DNA of 64,000 nucleotides from Hippopus hippopus (GCA_946811185.2 OX328109.1:42144129-42208128); one strand, 5' to 3'; shown: positions 24,010 to 35,339, counted from the stretch's first letter. Notes: generated by a model not told the origin, from the letters alone. A program made the numbers and translations.

Positions 24010-24272
24010 TAGCTATGCTCTGTGAAAGGAGGGTATCATGTATCTCCGTGTTGCGTTATACCAGGCAACTCATCACATGATTTTAGATCTGAAAAATGCA
24101 TTTTGTCTGATTCACGAGGTAGAATGAGGCATAAATGGTCCTAGGACGTGCAGAAAATTTACAAAAAGCAAAAAAGTTTCGACCAATGTCTGCCAGCGCG
24201 GACAGTGCAGGCTGGCATGGATCGATACTTTTTGCAGATACGTTAAACCCTCAATTCGCAGAGCATGGCTTA
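24010..24272. mobile_element. MITE-B, full length, right-oriented
   Basis: Starts 'agctatgctctgtgaaagg', diverged palindrome at about 24165-24235, ends 'ttcgcagagcatggct'. The ORF running through it is spurious. Confidence 0.7.
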
Positions 24273-24504
24273 TACATGTTGGTTGATGTCTATTGGACAG
24301 TGACGTGAGAAACAATGGGCACCAGTTTATGAATGGATCTTCAACAAAACCATGAATCAGTAACGTACGATAGAGCAATTTACTTTTCAGCACAAGTACG
24401 TGTTCCTTTATGGCGGTTTTGACTATTTGATTTTTTCCCTTCAAGTCAACGGCGGCGTGAGTTCATTTTCTTTCTTTACCCCCGCCCACCATCTTCCCAT
24501 CTTG

Positions 24505-24670
24505 AAACAAGAAATATCTTTGAAAAATATACGGCGTAAATTTACCAGCAAATAGGGGCTCTTAGAATAAACATGTCCACAACTTTGACCAATCACAAAT
24601 TTCTATTCATTCATTTGTTATCAGTGCCAAAAAGTAGGTCAAAAGCTGGCACACTCAGCCACGCCGAAAA
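24505..24670. repeat. Dispersed repeat F, copy 2
   Basis: 'aaacaagaaatatctttga', 'ctcttagaataaacatgtcc' and 'gccaaaaagtaggtcaaaag' match the copy at 21290. Confidence 0.6.
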
Positions 24671-24867
24671 AGTAATATCTTGATAACTGATCAGATCTTC
24701 TATTTGGCGCCAAAAACGAAAAAGAACATCATTTTCTCTTTGTCACAATTCTATCGCTTTGTATAAAATACAAAACCACATCTTACGACCCACACACCCT
24801 GACGCCATTGCTTGTATACTCGTAAAATATTAGTATGGTCCGAATTTTATCGACCATAAAGAAAAAG

Positions 24868-25055
24868 AATGCTTTTGAAAACATTTTGGGAATAGGAGAT
24901 AATGCTGGTAACCAGAAAAAGTCAATTTTAAAAGCAGACAAAAAGTAAACAAAAGATGACCTGGTAACTTTTAACCTTTTAGCCTGGCAACTTTTTCACC
25001 TAGTTTTGAAATTAATATCCCTGCTAGCGACTAACACTTGGGCAGATAGTACAAC
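24868..25055. repeat. MITE-D left half joined to fold-back repeat K
   Basis: 'gaaaacattttgggaatagg' and 'ataatgctggtaaccag' (MITE-D) run into 'gtcaattttaaaagcagac' and 'gctagcgactaacacttgg' (repeat K). Confidence 0.5.
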
Positions 25056-25056
25056 C

Positions 25057-25215
25057 GTTTTTATGCAATTTTGTGTTTTGCGTAAGTCTATTGTAGGACA
25101 AAATCTAATATAGTCGTAAAGTGCCGTCTCGGATTAGTCTGCGCGGACTGCGCAGGCTGACTGGAGGCGGCACTTTACGCAATGTCCGAATGCCCCTTTT
25201 TCGCGTGTTGCTGGT
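25057..25215. mobile_element. MITE-A, right half
   Basis: 'tttatgcaattttgtgtttt', a second palindrome at 25123-25178, end 'ttttcgcgtgttgctgg'. Confidence 0.7.
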
Positions 25216-25298
25216 CAAATACTATAGTTAACTACATGTACTTTTTTCTTTGGCTTTATGGAAGTAGATCCATGTACAGCTTATTATCTCCCTTTAAG

Positions 25299-25481
25299 GC
25301 GGCGTGTAATGTAACGACATCAAACTACGCATCCTCCGAACGGCACATACTGACTGATTCATGTGGAATTGCGGTAAGCCACGGTCCAACGTTGGTATCT
25401 GATGATTTTATTGAACTACATGCGATTCCAGAGGCCGATCTTGAGAGAGTCCTTAACGTAGACCACCATGAGGAAAAGTAA
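25299..25481 (+). CDS. Candidate terminal exon of the putative secreted protein
   Basis: A pyrimidine-rich acceptor (TTATCTCCCTTTAAG) precedes an open frame in phase 0, compatible with the exon at 22576-22758. The joined product would be 121 residues. This exon encodes 60 residues: an N-glycosylation site (Asn-Val-Thr near its start), two cysteines and an acidic C-terminus ending His-His-Glu-Glu-Lys. Possible poly(A) signals AATAAA lie at 25786 and 25790, after a fold-back element that would fall in the 3' UTR. No family recognised. The join is inferred from phase and splice-site strength only. Confidence 0.4.
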   Translation, partial: AACNVTTSNYASSERHILTDSCGIAVSHGPTLVSDDFIELHAIPEADLERVLNVDHHEEK

Positions 25482-25551
25482 CATAATGAGATGAATTTGA
25501 TGCAGATATTGTACGCGTAGGATTAGCAGCTTACATATACTTAACGATAAG

Positions 25552-25757
25552 GCACTCTAATGGGCACCCTAACAGGATTCGTGTAACATCGCCTTTCATC
25601 GCCGAAAATCGTACGGATTCGGCTAAGACTCGTGTAATCCGTAATCTATGCAAGGAACCAGCGTCTATCGGTTGATCGATTACGGATTACCCGAGTCTTG
25701 GCCGAATCCGTACGTTTTTCGGCTATGAAATGCGATGTCCCATTAGGGTGCCCTACC
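25552..25757. mobile_element. Fold-back element J, complete
   Basis: A long inverted repeat. The left arm, 25552-25646, includes 'attcgtgtaacatcgccttt' and 'cgtacggattcggctaagac'. The right arm, about 25675-25757, includes 'gccgaatccgtacg' and ends 'cattagggtgccct'. Loop about 29 nt. Arms are roughly 80-95 bp with several mismatches. A single arm recurs at 11165. An RNA through it would fold into a long hairpin. Confidence 0.7.
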
Positions 25758-26126
25758 CTTAATATAGCATTTGTTGTCAACACGTAATAAATAAAACTCG
25801 AAACATCGAATTGTATTCTATCATGCGTCAACCCAAATCTGTATATCGCGAAGATTCTTACGCCTTTTGCGAAGAGAGTTGAATAAGGTTAGTGCAATCT
25901 GATATTTGGTCTGCACTCTGTCCTTCTATCCTTTTGTTCTATTCTTTTGTTCCGTTCGTCTTTCTTTCGTTGTCTGTCTATACTCTATATCAATCTTTCT
26001 TACTCTCTTTCTCTCTATCCATCCTTTGGGATCTAGTGTCCCCTAAGCTCACAGTTTTTCCGACCTTGACTGCTATGAACTTACAATATTTTCCCTTCTG
26101 ACAGCATATAACCCTATTTTGTTTCA
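25758..26126. other. Gene-free stretch, pyrimidine-rich in part
   Basis: 25915-26020 is rich in CTTT/CTCT words. The ORF there is compositional. AATAAA words at 25786 and 25790. Confidence 0.4.
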
Positions 26127-26315
26127 GCCATTTTCTGCAGAAAGGGGTTTTACTGCATCTGCAAAAAGTATCGACCAAGGTCAGCCTGCGCAGTCCGCGC
26201 AGGCTGACCTGAGTCGATACTTTTTGCTATTGCTACACATGTATATGTAATGACAGGCTTTGATTATGCATCACGGAGAAGCAGTAAACTCTGTTTTGCC
26301 AAAGCATGGCTCGTC
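26127..26315. mobile_element. MITE-B
   Basis: 'gcatctgcaaaaagtatcga', GCCTGCGCAGTCCGCGCAGG core near 26186-26205, end 'ttgccaaagcatggctcg'. Confidence 0.7.
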
Positions 26316-26572
26316 TATTCAAAAGACTAGCGATAAATAAACCTATTGGTCCGAATATTATCTCGCCAAAATTGAATTTGACGGCAATTGTTTCTTGTCA
26401 TTTATCTTGATCATTGACCAAATAAATCATCATTTTGAAGGATCAGTTATGTCTGTTTTACGTTCTGTTCCTCGTAAAGTGCCTTCTTCGATTAATTTCA
26501 TCTTGTCGTTTGTGTCAAAGACATACTATTTTTTGTGACGGCAATGATAAATCATATCAGGTTTGTTTTATT

Positions 26573-26700
26573 GAGTGATGGCTAAAGCTATTTCTGAGCG
26601 TTATTTCGAGGCGGCCAGTGCACCTATCCATTTGCTCCTAGAGTTTTAGTTTTTATTCTATCAGCGCCACACACAACACTCTTTCGTATCATCTGTTTAT
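26573..26700 (-). mobile_element. SINE 3' fragment
   Basis: 'gaggcggccagtgcacctat' and the following 'ccatttgctcctagag' are the conserved core read from the minus strand. Head absent. Confidence 0.55.
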
Positions 26701-27727
26701 ATACCCTCAACAGAAAAGTCATTTTTAGAAAGTTATGACCTTTCACGTCTCAACTTCTTATGTCAACGGTATAACTGAAATCCAGTGACGACGAATCATT
26801 CCTCTGTTTCAAGAAAAATAGATATGGATAAATGAAAACTCGCTTCTGTGTCATTTAATATGTGAAAATAACATGCGGATTGAAAACCTGTGAAAGACAA
26901 TTACACAAACAATCAGATTCAGAGTTAAATGGCACGGAAATTGCTCTAGAGTTGAAACTGACCTCGTTTCGCAGCTTTGCCATTGCCTAGTATTCAAAAT
27001 CTACATCGTGGATGAATATGTAAGTAAACACTCTAAAATACCCCAAACCACTCGGAAAACACCCCCAACCCACTGTCATTACACCCAAAACCACTTTCCT
27101 AACACCTACGTCCGCATGCAAAACGCTTAAATACGTGATTTCATGGAAAAAGTCATGAGCTTATGCTATTAATCTTCGGACAAAAATGTGATCAACCGTC
27201 AGATGAATTAACTCTTAACACATACATACATACATACATACATACATACATACATACATACGTATCTTTATCTGCATATAATATAAACATATCCACAGCA
27301 AAATGGTTAACAAAATACACTACACAAAGTAAGTAGGACATACAAGATTTAGTGGGGAAAAATGGAAATTCTTTCTGATTAACAGGCGGGTAGATAACAC
27401 CGGGATCAGTTTTGCATGTACATGCATACTGATTTAGTGGGGAAAATGGTCCTATATTAAAATCTATTTGCTAGCAGATTTCTATCATCATCTTCTATAA
27501 GTACTTTCAGCACTTTGATTTATGTTGGCTTTCCTCAGATCATGATAATACCTGACTTTTTTGCATATATATGTTGATCAAAAGCTAAAGTCATTTGCAC
27601 TGATGATGTTATATAACCTAATGTTACTTACTCATACTGATTACCTGTAATCCTGGCCAAAGCTGCTACATGTATTTAATTAATTTAATAACCTTATACA
27701 ATATAAAAACTACCTCATTATATAAGT
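26701..27727. other. Gene-free stretch
   Basis: Contains an A/C-rich patch (27035-27115) and a (CATA)n microsatellite at 27230-27261. Two 'gtggggaaaa' words near 27350 and 27437 are all else noticed. Confidence 0.4.
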
Positions 27728-27978
27728 CATTCTCTTTGAAAAAGGGGAATAAATGCATTTGCAAAAAGTATCAACCCAGGTCAGCCTGCGCAGTTCGCGC
27801 AGTCTGACCTGGGTTGAAACTTTTTGCTTTTGGTAAATTTTCTACAGCTAAATGGACCATTCCACCCTAGAATTCAGTTTGTTGTTAAACAAAATGGATT
27901 TTTATGGATCAAGAATTATGTGGTGATATGCTAGGTATAATTAATCACGGATTGCATTAAACTCCCTTTCCCCATAAT
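27728..27978. mobile_element. MITE-B
   Basis: 'aatgcatttgcaaaaagtat', core GCCTGCGCAGTTCGCGCAG near 27786-27804, end 'attaaactccctttcccc'. Confidence 0.7.
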
Positions 27979-28099
27979 GCCGCTAAAAATATAAGCTAAT
28001 ATCATCTACCAGACAGTTTTATAAATTGAATAAACACAGCAAGCCAATGGTTTAAAAATCCAACTAATGTGATATCAAAATTCTTCTTTACGGGTAGAT

Positions 28100-28182
28100 A
28101 CCATCGTATCGGACAGTGTAGACCCAAGATCAGACTGCGCGTTCTGCGCAGTTTGATCTTGAATCTACGCATTCGCAAAATG
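28100..28182. mobile_element. MITE-C core
   Basis: 'tatcggacagtgtagaccca' with a GACTGCGCGTTCTGCGCAG centre and a diverged right arm. Confidence 0.65.
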
Positions 28183-29650
28183 AGATTGAATAACAAAGCA
28201 ATCTAAGGTTTGGTTAGTAACCGAATACCACTTAATACTGTCAAAGGTTTTGTAGTTACATACATTGGGATAAAATCACCAAGGAATAATCCCAAACCGA
28301 AAGGAAAATAATATCAATGTTTTATCACATAGCCTGCTTTGCTGTTCGCGTAATGTACCAAATACAAAGTTTCTTATCTTACACCGTTTGAAATAAGCAT
28401 TGTGGGACGTCAAATGTGGCGTCATTTTTACACTTCTTTCAAAGAAGTGAATCGGGTTATATTCATGGAAATCTCCATGTGTGCATGTATGGTTTTGCAT
28501 ATTCTGACCTGCAATTCGGAAGATTTCGTTAAATGATAAAAATAATCTGACATTCGTTGACTTTTGAGACAAAATTTTATCAAACTCGCCAACAAAAATG
28601 TCAATAAGCTGACCAGAGCCTCGTTTCATAATTTTTTATCCCAAATGCCAACTTATGTCAGATCCTATTTGTATGTATCCTATACATTCCCTTGTTTTCA
28701 GTGTAACACAGCCGTTACGAATTCCCTTATCTTACACACTTTTGAGATAAGAATATATAGATTTTTTTTTTTTCGGTGAAAGAACGAAGTGAACATCATC
28801 GGTAATACTTTTACGAGTGCTGCTATGAAAAATAGTACCGATGATGTTCAAGAGATGAAATAAATTCGATTTTTCAATGAAAAAATAAATATTCTAATTA
28901 TTTCATGCTTCAGACCCTTTTTGGGGGAGTAATATCACAATCCAGCACAGTTCTTTTCGGTAATTCCCCGTTGCGTACCCCCTCCGCATAACAACGCATT
29001 ACAATATTACATGTACCTAAAGTGCGAGAAATGTAAGGTAAATTGCGTCATTTTTCCACCAGGTTGAGTGGCACGCTCTGTTTACCTAGGTAACTAGTGC
29101 GCAGGAACTACTGTTTCCGCCTGTTAGAAAATAAAATCGGTATTTTTCACTGGTCGTAACCATGAAATATCAAACAACAATCCACCATTATTTCTCCGCA
29201 AACTACTGAAAAGCATGATCTATAGTACCTTGGTCTACCTCATGTTAAAAATACTGCTTACCTACTTTTCCCCCGAATTTAACTGACAAAGCTTCGATTC
29301 TTTTTATCTGTAGGTTAATATGGAATCGTTATATGTGACTTCTTTGGAACTACTTTTCATCCGGTATGTAGATTGTCCACCTATCTATATCAGCTTAAAA
29401 TAGATTGTCTATGTCTGGTATATGTTATAGCTGACATTTCTAATAAAATGTCTTTTCTACTTTATGTCATCTTGTCAACTATGATTAATGACGTCGAGTA
29501 AATTGTTATGGCGATCGTAAGTCATAGATCTACTTAGTAACTTTGATTTATTTTATAATCTTCAAAATATCTCTCCTTGGCCCCCAGGCGGTTAACGTTC
29601 CTACAGATATGGTTATAGCCCCATGTAACCCCGGTGAAAGGCAGCTATTA
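28183..29650. other. Gene-free stretch with a small inverted repeat
   Basis: GAACATCATCGGTA (28791-28804) and its exact complement (28836-28849) form a 14-bp inverted repeat with a 31-nt spacer. A 117-codon minus-strand ORF at 28276-28629 has no recognisable domain. Confidence 0.4.
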
Positions 29651-29653
29651 AAC

Positions 29654-29842
29654 CGGGATCCGTATTCGCCAACCATTCTCAATCTTCCTAGTCTCATTAT
29701 CAAGAATTTTCCAGATTTGAAAGTAACACAGCTTCTGATTGGCTAAACCGAATGGTTTAGCCAATCAGAACTAGTGTTACTTTCTAAATCTAGAATAAGA
29801 CTACGAATGAAACTAAGAATGGTCGGTGAATACGCACCCGAG
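29654..29842. mobile_element. MITE-E, full length
   Basis: Starts 'gggatccgtattcgccaacc', palindrome 'ttctgattggctaaaccgaa' mirrored by 'ggtttagccaatcagaac', ends 'ggtcggtgaatacgcaccc'. Confidence 0.75.
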
Positions 29843-30181
29843 ACGAACATGGATGACTCCCATACGTGTGTATATTCTCGTACACCCAATGTTCCCCGGT
29901 TTTCACCCGGTAGAGAAGCCGGATCGTACAGTATGTCTACGGATTGTCCAGGTAAGGCTCGGGTTCTAGGCGGAGAATTATTGACTGACCTCCGGTGATG
30001 TTGCGATAAATTCTAGCATCACCTGGTCTTACCATGGCTATTCACCGGTACCACTCCGGTGGCACACCGACATTACTCGATTACAACGGAGGATCAAAGC
30101 AGAGGGTATTCGATTCAATGCCGTATTACCAGGGTGTATCACGGTATTGGTCTAATTTCTTCCTGATTAGGAGAGTGTTTG
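29843..30181. other. CpG-richer unique segment
   Basis: Clearly more CpG than the flanks. A short frame with a good donor-like CCAG|GTAAGG near 29950 could be a decayed exon, but no acceptor or protein family could be fixed. Confidence 0.3.
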
Positions 30182-30326
30182 ATTGATTGATTAATTGATT
30201 GTGTGTTGTTTAACGTCGTTTTCAACATCATTTCAGTTATATCGAGGCGGCCACTGCACCTACCCATGCTTTCCTGGAGATTCTTTAACTAGTACTAGGC
30301 ATAATATTCTTCCAAGGCCAATCTAA
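30182..30326 (-). mobile_element. SINE 3' part
   Basis: 'tttaacgtcgttttcaacat', 'gaggcggccactgcacctac', then the body to 'tattcttccaaggcca'. The tRNA head is missing. Confidence 0.65.
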
Positions 30327-30448
30327 TCAAGAAAAAGTCCTGCCCCGGGTTTTACCGTTTATCTGTGGAATATGTTGCTGCGTTATTTCCCCATGCAGCC
30401 CGCATTAGGCCGGTTTGAATATCCTTCATGGTGAGTCTAAGGTCCGTA

Positions 30449-30642
30449 TTCACTAACCATTCTTAGGAACGTTTTTCATTTAATTCTCCAGATTTCTTTT
30501 TTAATTTGAAACTAGCACAGCTTGTGATTTGCTAAACCAAATTATTTAGCCCGTCAAAAGTTGAGTAACTTTCAAATTTAGAATACCTTAGAGAATAAGA
30601 CTAAGAATGTTTTTAAGAATGGTTGGTGACTACAGACCCTGG
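30449..30642. mobile_element. MITE-E, full length, diverged
   Basis: Starts 'gtccgtattcactaaccatt', weakened centre near 30535, ends 'ggttggtgactacagaccc'. Confidence 0.65.
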
Positions 30643-30995
30643 TTCTTTAAAAGATTTTGAAACAACCAGGACTGTCAGCCAGTTGGTACTGGTCCGTCCG
30701 GGTCATTCACGATACCGGCAGGATATTCATTCATTGGACACCCTTACTTCCCATTCAATTAACTCAAATCTTTCGGGGTGCCAAACTGGGACTGTCATAT
30801 CAGAGTTTTTGGCGTTTTCGGCGTCGGATCTGAGATCCGGAAACTGTGACAAGGTTTAATGGCCGCTGACGACGCCGGTCACGTGGAAGCATGTTAAGGC
30901 ACAGGCGATGCAGGGCCCCGGTAATTTATGCGTCCATCATAGGACTAAGGTGGACTCTAAACAGTACCATTTAATACTTGAACACGTAATTTCAT
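30643..30995. other. CpG-richer segment, no gene fixed
   Basis: 'gcgttttcggcgtcggatct' and 'ccgctgacgacgccggtcac' mark a GC-rich patch between two MITEs, resembling the one at 29843-30181. No ORF with supporting splice sites. Confidence 0.3.
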
Positions 30996-30999
30996 GTCT

Positions 31000-31200
31000 T
31001 CACAACCCTCAGGAAAAGGGCTTTTGGAAGCTTTGTAGGAAAAGAACAAAATGCTGATAATCAGCATTTTCCTCTTTTCCAACAATGTTTCCTACTCTTT
31101 CAGAGACAAATTATTTCATTTAAGCCCCACTGAATATGCCGTCTGCACATGCTCTGAATTTGCACAAGTCTTAAATTTTGTCGTCTGGTAAAACGTTAAG
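31000..31200. mobile_element. MITE-D, reverse orientation
   Basis: Palindrome about 31040-31090 (core ATGCTGATAATCAGCAT) followed by 'caagtcttaaattttgtcgt', the reversed D start. Confidence 0.65.
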
Positions 31201-31218
31201 CCTAAAACTGTTCCACAA

Positions 31219-31505
31219 ATTAACCCTTAGGCTGCTAAGCGCGACTCGCTGACATTTTGTGAACAGTGTAGATCAAGATCAGACTGCACAGAACGTGCAG
31301 TCTGATCTTTGATCTACACTGTCCAATAGAGACATAACATCCCCCCCCCTAAGAAAAAAATAAAAAATATATAAATAAATAAAAAAGAAAAAAGTATTAA
31401 TAAAAAAAAAAAAAAGAAAATAAAAACGTCTGTAATAGCAAAATTTGGGTTTTTAATATCGGCTTAAAATTTATATTTCATTTATTTAACAGGATAAGAG
31501 TTAAA
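31219..31505. mobile_element. MITE-C, full length, with A/C-rich insertion
   Basis: Starts TTAACCCTTAGGCTGCTAAG, palindrome about 31259-31324, then an expanded C-run and A-rich tract (31340-31425), ends 'aacaggataagagttaa'. Confidence 0.8.
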
Positions 31506-31579
31506 TAGAGAGTTCAGCCAGAGGTATTATTATTGGTATATATCGAAGTATTGCGCTTCCATGGCTCTTTTTATCATAT

Positions 31580-31838
31580 GGCTTGCAACACGCGAAAAGG
31601 GGCATTCAGACATTTGCGTAAACTGTCGTCTTGGATCAGCCTGCGCAGTCTGCGCAGGCTGATCCGAGACGGCACTTTACGACTACATTAGATTTTGTGC
31701 TACAGTAGACTTGCGCAAAACAGAAAATTACATAAAAACGGAAAGTGTTGTTTAGGATCAGCCTGTGCGGACTGCGCAGGCTCATCCGAGACGACACTTT
31801 ACACAAATGTCCGAATGCCCCTTTTCGCGTGTTGCAGT
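31580..31838. mobile_element. MITE-A, full length
   Basis: GGCTTGCAACACGCGAAAAG start, both palindromes, end 'cttttcgcgtgttgcag'. ORFs on both strands through it are spurious. Confidence 0.8.
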
Positions 31839-31849
31839 GCAGATTCGAG

Positions 31850-32048
31850 ATCAGGGGTTCGTATTCACTATTCATCCTCAAGTTTATTTTTAGTCTTATT
31901 CTACATTTAGAGCTTAAGGCAACAGCCAATTAGCTATTTGAACCAACTGGTTTAGCCAATCAGAACCTGCACTACTTTCAAATTTAGAAAATTCTTGAGC
32001 ATAAGACTAAGAAGGTTCTTGAGATTGGTTATTGAATACGGACCCTAA
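31850..32048. mobile_element. MITE-E, full length
   Basis: Starts 'aggggttcgtattcactatt', centre GGTTTAGCCAATCAGAACC partly mirrored, ends 'ggttattgaatacggaccc'. Confidence 0.7.
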
Positions 32049-32564
32049 CAGCACTGTAACGTGCTAAACGGTCAAAGATCTTACCTGTGTGTGACCTTAG
32101 CAAGGGAGACAACCGAAACAGATGTGTCGTTGAAAATGCTGACGTAGTTATCTACCGTTTAGAAATAAAAATCGTTTGCGTTGTCTTACTGATCATTTAA
32201 AAGAAAAAAGACGTTGTTTCATGGAGAGATTAAAAAGAAATAACTGTCGGAAAAATAAACAATACTAGAATATAAACATGGATGCGCTTTTGTGGTTCAA
32301 TATGAAGAAAAATACTGAAATGTAACCGAGTCATCAGTTGCCTCTTTTTATTTTCATTGTTTTTCACATTGTGGAAAATTGAAATTTTCAATTAGATGCA
32401 TTTTTCAGTATAAGACATTAATCCAAATAATCGTTGGAAACGGAGCACTTGCTGCTAGAACTGATGTCTGAAAATACATGCAGGCAGACAGCAATAGGTT
32501 ATATGGTTACGCTTAAAATAACACTAGCGGTAGTAACGCCTGAATACTATTGAAATATACAAGT

Positions 32565-32715
32565 ATTTCCCCGCATATAGGCGTGTAGAGGCCCGAGGCA
32601 TAAACGTGTCCACATTTTTGACCAATCGTAAATTACTATTTATTCATTCTAGTATATATGAATTCATGAATTTCATGACGTGGGTCAAAAGCTAGCTTAG
32701 TCAGCTACGCCGGAA
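32565..32715. repeat. Dispersed repeat F, copy 3
   Basis: 'gaggcataaacgtgtccac', 'tttgaccaatcgtaaatta' and 'gacgtgggtcaaaagctag' match the copies at 21290 and 24505. Confidence 0.5.
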
Positions 32716-32770
32716 AAAAAACTTTTGATTTTTGTCTGGGTTCCCTTGATTTGTTAGCTATTTGTTGATG

Positions 32771-32976
32771 TTAACCCTTAGGCTGCTAAGCACGACTTAC
32801 TGACCTTTTGCGGACAGTGTAGATCAAGATCAGACTGCACAGAACGTGCAGTCTGATCTTGGATCGACACTGTCCGATTAGGAGATATCATTCCCCAAAA
32901 CATGACTGAAATAGCAGTATTTGGGTTTTTGTAATCGACTTGAAAATTTTATCATTTAGCAGGATAAGAGTTAAAT
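32771..32976. mobile_element. MITE-C, full length
   Basis: TTAACCCTTAGGCTGCTAAG start, near-perfect palindrome about 32812-32878, end 'agcaggataagagttaa'. Confidence 0.85.
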
Positions 32977-34080
32977 TATGAAACTTATAAATGCAAGAGA
33001 ATAAACGGAAGTAGCATTGTTCTCAAAAGTTTTAACCCCCCCCCCTCAATATCTATGGATCTCCGTTGACGTGGTCACTTGATTTTTATCTTTGGTTTAA
33101 AGCGACGTTTTTCGATTTTTAATAGTTTCAACGCATTTGACATCGGATTAATCCACAATTTAAAAAAAAAAATCTGACCAAATGTCTCGTATAACTGAAG
33201 TCTAGGGCCAAGGGGGAAGCAAAGTAGAAATTTAGAAATTAATGCATAAATGATTGGTATTTTGTACATCTTTCATTGGTTTGCAATTATTACCGGTCGT
33301 AGAGGAGAAAATTAATGTGTGTGAGGCAGAGATTGACACTGTACTGTTGTTATCATAGTGAACACGCTCGAAATACCGGAGGTCCTTACGACATTCTACG
33401 TCACGTGACGCTTTATCTTTAAGCAGTATATAGAGGACTTTCGTTAATTTAAGTTAAAGATAACATGGGATAAATAATTTAGGACACATATCAACCAACA
33501 ATTCTAAATATCTATTTATTTGAAATTAGAAAACTAGATATATGATTGGTTGGGATATTCTATTTCGGCCAATGAAATTAACAATCTTGCCTATGAGAAT
33601 CAGGATGTTTGTAATACCTAAATATGGAGCCATTAAACCATTCCAAAATGTTTATCTAGAAAAAGAAAACTTTTCTTAGTTTTCTTAGAAAAAAAATATA
33701 GACTTCCTTGATGTATTATGTCTGCTTGTCCATATACTGATTTCGCTTCCGTTACAAAAATGTCGTACGGTTAAATGAAGTAAAGCGCGCTGTAACACGG
33801 AAAAGGGTTCGGGAATTTCCGGTATATTTCCGTTCGTTTCAGTTGCTAAGAGCACTCCTTTCGCCCTTTTGGCAGTCAAATACCGCTGTTTTCTTTTAGA
33901 AAAGCTCTTTGATTCGGTAAAAATATCCTCAGACATTATTCTTGCCATTGTCAGTTGTTCACTAAACGTTTTTTTTTTTTGACATGTCACAACATACATA
34001 TGAAGCGTGTTGCTTATATCAAAGAGAAGACGCGCTACGCATGTGTCATCCAAAGGGTACTTAGTACATACTGAACATAG
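32977..34080. other. Gene-free stretch
   Basis: AT-rich. A minus-strand 122-codon ORF at 33685-34053 lacks supporting signals. No repeat family identified. Confidence 0.35.
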
Positions 34081-34084
34081 TCTG

Positions 34085-34310
34085 TTAACCCTTTACCAAA
34101 CGACAAAATTTTAGACTGGTCCAAATTGAAAGCACTTGCAGACGTCAAAATAAACGTAACTCAAAAATTGAAATTGTTTTCCAGCAGGGTAGAAAACATT
34201 GTGGGAAAAGGAGAAAATGCTGGTTACCAGCATTTTCTCCTTTTCCCACAATGTTTTCAAAAGGCTTCTAACTCAGGATCGTAAAAACCAGGGATTGTTT
34301 GGTAAAGGGT
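34085..34310. mobile_element. MITE-D, full length
   Basis: Starts TTAACCCTTTACCAAACGAC, perfect central palindrome about 34194-34258, ends TTTGGTAAAGGGTTAA. Best-preserved copy of the family here. Confidence 0.85.
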
Positions 34311-34312
34311 TA

Positions 34313-34505
34313 AAACGCTTTACCAAACAATATTCGAGTTTTAATGATCCTGTGGAAGAAAACTGTTGAAAACATTGTGAGAAAATAAGGTATAGATAAT
34401 CAACACGAATAAGGGCGTAAATGCATGAACACGCATTTAAACATTGTGGCAAAACGAGACATTATTCGCCACATGCAATGTCTCCTTTTTCCACTATGTT
34501 TTAGA
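34313..34505. mobile_element. MITE-D, rearranged, adjacent to the previous copy
   Basis: 'acgctttaccaaacaatatt' start and 'ttttccactatgttttaga' near the end. The centre is no longer palindromic. Confidence 0.55.
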
Positions 34506-34534
34506 TTTCTACAGGAGGACATGTGTTTTTAGCT

Positions 34535-34755
34535 CTTTACCACACAAAAGAATTACAGACTTGTCCAAATCAAAACCGACAGAGAATAAAATGGGGTTTA
34601 AATGACGACATTTGCCTTTGAGGGAGTGGAAGACATTCTGGGAGAAGAGCAGATGCTGGTTAGAAGCATTTTCTCTTTTTTTCGCAATGTTTTCAAATAC
34701 CATTCACTTACCTCAGGGTCGTAAAAAGTCGGGACTGTGTAGTAAAGGGATAAAC
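34535..34755. mobile_element. MITE-D, diverged
   Basis: 'ctctttaccacacaaaagaa' start, core GATGCTGGTTAGAAGCATT, end 'gtgtagtaaagggataaa'. Confidence 0.65.
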
Positions 34756-35129
34756 AGTTTAGATGGGGGTCAAGAGTTTTTTATTTTTTTCCTCATCTTT
34801 CATTTAAGTGTCTCCTTATAGTTCCATGGCCATTTTTTTTTTTCGGAAGCCAATTTGAAACATCACATTTAACTGTATAGAATATCTCTTATGGAAATTT
34901 AACATAAAAAAGGACAGCGACTAGCTCTATTTAGTATCCTTTGCTGCATCTATACTGTTTCTAACTACCTCAAGTGGCCATGTAAGAGTCATATGATGAA
35001 ACGCATAAGGTTTAACATTCAGTCTTTTGACTTTGTTAGTGCAAAACATATGAACTCCATCCTTTTCGATGGCTGCTAGATTCAATCTACTGAAACTCAG
35101 ACAGATTTCTGACGTATAGGCTTCATTTA

Positions 35130-35225
35130 ACAAACGGACGGTATGGGTCAAAGATCAGACTGCACGTTCTGTGGTCTGATCCTAATCTATTCTGTGCGCA
35201 AAAGCCAATATTCGCATATGGCGCG
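35130..35225. mobile_element. MITE-C variant (GGACGG end)
   Basis: 'aaacggacggtatgggtcaa', a shortened core (GACTGCACGTTCTGTGGTC), 'ctattctgtgcgcaaaagcc'. Confidence 0.6.
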
Positions 35226-35339
35226 TAAAGTATTAACAACTTAACGAAATAAAGAAACCTTGACATTTCAAGAACCAGATAAAAATGTACAACATTGTAC
35301 CAAATGTCAATTTGTCCTGATTATTAAAATTATCAAACA

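Noticed and set aside
28276..28629. 117-codon minus-strand ORF
   Set aside because: No signal, domain, splice site or codon pattern to separate it from chance in AT-rich DNA.
33685..34053. 122-codon minus-strand ORF with a charged middle part
   Set aside because: Partly plausible composition but no start context, splice signals or family. Left out of the gene list.
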